Under the pieces are notes generated by a model. It was not told the origin of the DNA. It saw nothing but the letters and a program-made list of their open reading frames with translations, and did not search any database. Shown here in pieces: positions 13,034 through 14,512 of a DNA stretch of 14,512 bases. The stretch covers positions 1 to 14,512 of the forward strand of contig JBGPBY010000142.1 in NCBI GenBank assembly GCA_041481485.1, written 5' to 3'. This stretch comes from JBGPBY01 sp041481485. GTDB taxonomy: Bacteria; Acidobacteriota; Terriglobia; 20CM-2-55-15. How positions within the stretch are numbered: the first letter of the stretch is position 1; every line of letters begins with the position of its first letter. The position numbers and the translations under genes are program-made.

Positions 13034-14512
13034 CTACTCCGCGCTCTCCGATTCCGGCTTCTTTCGCGGGGCACGGCGCGGTGCCGTCACTTTCGCGCGG
13101 GCAGCTGCCGGTTTACGTTTGACACCTTCCGCCGCCGGGCGTGCACTGCGGCGCCGCACCGGCTTTTCTTCTTCTGCAGGCTCCTGAAGCGGCGCTGCCT
13201 CGATCGGTGTTTCAACAACAGGTTCAGGCGAAGAAGGACTCTGGACCTGAGGTTCGGCAGCCATAATTGCGGCTTCGGCAGCTGCAATGTACGCAGCCTC
13301 CATCGCGCGTTCCCGTTCCCGTTCGTTCATTGGCGCTGATGACGTCAATTGCGCGGGGAATTGTGGTCCGGGAAATACCCGAAGGATTCCCTGGCGATTC
13401 CGTTCGAGCCGGAAAAGCCCGGCACGCTGACATGCCCGGACGGTTTCCAGAAAGTTCGTGAAACCGAATTTCCGTTCATCGAAGGTCGGACCGGCATTCT
13501 TGATGTACTGCTTCACATTTCGCAGATACATCGGCCAATGGGGGGCCACAGTCGCCTGCTTGAAAATATCCGTCAGGTTTCGAACGGCTTCATCCACCTG
13601 TTCCTGCGTCTGACCGGCAGGTGGAACATGATGCCTTGAAGGAGGATGTTCAGCGGGCGCCGCGGCGCTTTCACGAGGAGCGCTCTCCGTTGGGGGTGAG
13701 GCCGCCACTGCGCTTTCGCGTTCCGGCTCCTCGATTGCAGCGGCAGGGCTTGCGGCCCCTGGAGCTGGAGCAGGGGCATCGACGTCGGTGGACTCCACCA
13801 GTAAACTACGGTCCACTTGCTTCAATGTCACGTAACCTGCCGTCGCCATTTTTTCGATGAAATCGCGAAATGTGCCGGCGCCATAATCCCGTTCTGAAAA
13901 TGTCGAGTCGAGCTGAAGCAGAGTGCTCTTCAGCAGTCCCAACTGCGGCGACACTTCCCGGTCGGTGAGCACCTTCAATGCCCGGCGAACGAGTGGCAAG
14001 GCCTTTTCGAGGCTCGCCTCACCTGCAGCCGCCACACGGGATCGGTCGCTGGCCGGACGTCTGGAATGGCTTGTTGGTTGAGGCGATGAAATCAGGTTTT
14101 CGTAGGCGATGAATTCGTGACAGTTTTTCTGAAGGATGACGCTGGTGAAGGACCGACCGCCAACCACCATCACTTTCTTGTCGTATTGTTTGAGCTTTTC
14201 GACCAGAGCCAGAAAGTCGCTGTCGCCGCCAACAATGACAAAGGCATTAATGTGGTTGCGGGTGAATGCCATTTCCAGGGCATCGAGCGCCAGGTTGATG
14301 TCGGCGCCGTTCTTATCGCCGCGCGGCGACGGAATGCGCTGCACCATCTGCACGGCGTTTTCCGCCATCTGCCGGGTGGCGCCGTCCTGGCGTCCCCAGT
14401 TCGCGTAGGCGAACTTAGCGACGATATCCCCGCGCTCCTTGAGCGCATCCAGCGCCAGCGACACGTCGAATTCGCGCCGCAGGGTGGACTTCAATCCGAT
14501 CTCGATGTTGTC
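13034..14512 (-). CDS. NYN (PIN-like) domain protein with two LOTUS/OST-HTH-like domains, N-terminus cut by window edge
   Basis: The visible 492 residues start at the right edge with DNIEIGLKS. This is the middle of the typical NYN opening (xxDxDNxEIG), so only about ten residues are missing and the TTG at 14494 is not the start. The NYN/LabA nuclease domain covers about 1-140: the edge Asp, GADIN with Asp71, and GGDSDF (95-100) are the acids expected in a PIN-like metal centre. Two helix-turn-helix modules of the LOTUS/OST-HTH type follow, at about 168-238 (ending YGAGTFRDFIEK..GYV) and less clearly at about 305-380 (RKFGFTNFLETV..GLFRL). They are joined by an Ala/Pro/Glu-rich linker. The tail from about 380 is Ala/Glu-rich, then strongly basic (RRRSARP, RAPRKKP), suggesting nucleic-acid contact. 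NYN proteins cleave or process RNA, and LOTUS domains bind RNA or partner proteins. The RNA target is unknown. Confidence 0.9.
   Translation of the reverse strand, partial: DNIEIGLKSTLRREFDVSLALDALKERGDIVAKFAYANWGRQDGATRQMAENAVQMVQRIPSPRGDKNGADINLALDALEMAFTRNHINAFVIVGGDSDFLALVEKLKQYDKKVMVVGGRSFTSVILQKNCHEFIAYENLISSPQPTSHSRRPASDRSRVAAAGEASLEKALPLVRRALKVLTDREVSPQLGLLKSTLLQLDSTFSERDYGAGTFRDFIEKMATAGYVTLKQVDRSLLVESTDVDAPAPAPGAASPAAAIEEPERESAVAASPPTESAPRESAAAPAEHPPSRHHVPPAGQTQEQVDEAVRNLTDIFKQATVAPHWPMYLRNVKQYIKNAGPTFDERKFGFTNFLETVRACQRAGLFRLERNRQGILRVFPGPQFPAQLTSSAPMNERERERAMEAAYIAAAEAAIMAAEPQVQSPSSPEPVVETPIEAAPLQEPAEEEKPVRRRSARPAAEGVKRKPAAARAKVTAPRRAPRKKPESESAE

Noticed and set aside
14492..14494. 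TTG at 14494 as start of the NYN gene
   Set aside because: The frame continues to the window edge with DNIEIG, a conserved part of the NYN domain, so the true start lies outside.

Overview
The window looks like a chromosomal segment of a soil-type Acidobacteriota. The strongest clue is the pair of long membrane proteins at the left. They carry an N-terminal Hanks-type kinase domain, one membrane helix and a C-terminal TolB/PD40 beta-propeller, and both end in the V(V)xNW tail common in that phylum. Moderately high GC, Uma2-family genes and many non-Shine-Dalgarno starts fit. The assignment rests on protein style only, as no rRNA or ribosomal protein gene is present.

Layout. (1) 42-5638, minus strand: two tandem, paralogous kinase-propeller genes 2 bp apart. 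The first (2852-5638) has every catalytic motif. The second (42-2849) has lost the glycine-loop glycines, the ATP lysine, the alpha-C glutamate, the catalytic aspartate and the catalytic-loop lysine, so it is a predicted pseudokinase co-expressed with an active kinase. (2) 5861-7209, minus: two Uma2-family (PD-(D/E)XK fold) genes. (3) 7264-7411: a 148-bp imperfect palindrome of REP/MITE type. (4) 7419-11570, minus: a compact, partly overlapping phosphate operon pstB-phoU-PhoB-like regulator-Ppx/GppA-HD-SixA, without pstS, pstC, pstA or a histidine kinase. (5) 11571-11760: a divergent control region with two 7-4-7 Pho-box-like direct repeats, one in the orientation of each flanking gene. (6) 11761-12456, plus: a second PhoB-like response regulator without a kinase partner. 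(7) 12457-12691: a non-coding block with a perfect 46-bp inverted repeat built from TGAAC heptamers. (8) 12692-13006, plus: a small protein resembling the YqjD/ElaB/DUF883 group. (9) 13034 to the right edge, minus: a NYN-domain protein with two LOTUS/OST-HTH-like domains, cut at its N-terminus by the window edge.

How the genes work together. Region 4 couples a phosphate-transport ATPase and its PhoU brake to a response regulator, polyphosphate/pppGpp hydrolysis and phosphohistidine dephosphorylation. It faces a second PhoB-like regulator across shared Pho-box-like repeats, which suggests mutual or auto-regulation by phosphate. The kinase/pseudokinase pair suggests a two-component membrane receptor in which one partner phosphorylates and the other scaffolds or senses. 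The three non-coding elements downstream of gene ends share a CTGTAGG start and may belong to one dispersed REP-like family. No CRISPR array, tRNA, rRNA, transposase or phage gene was recognised.
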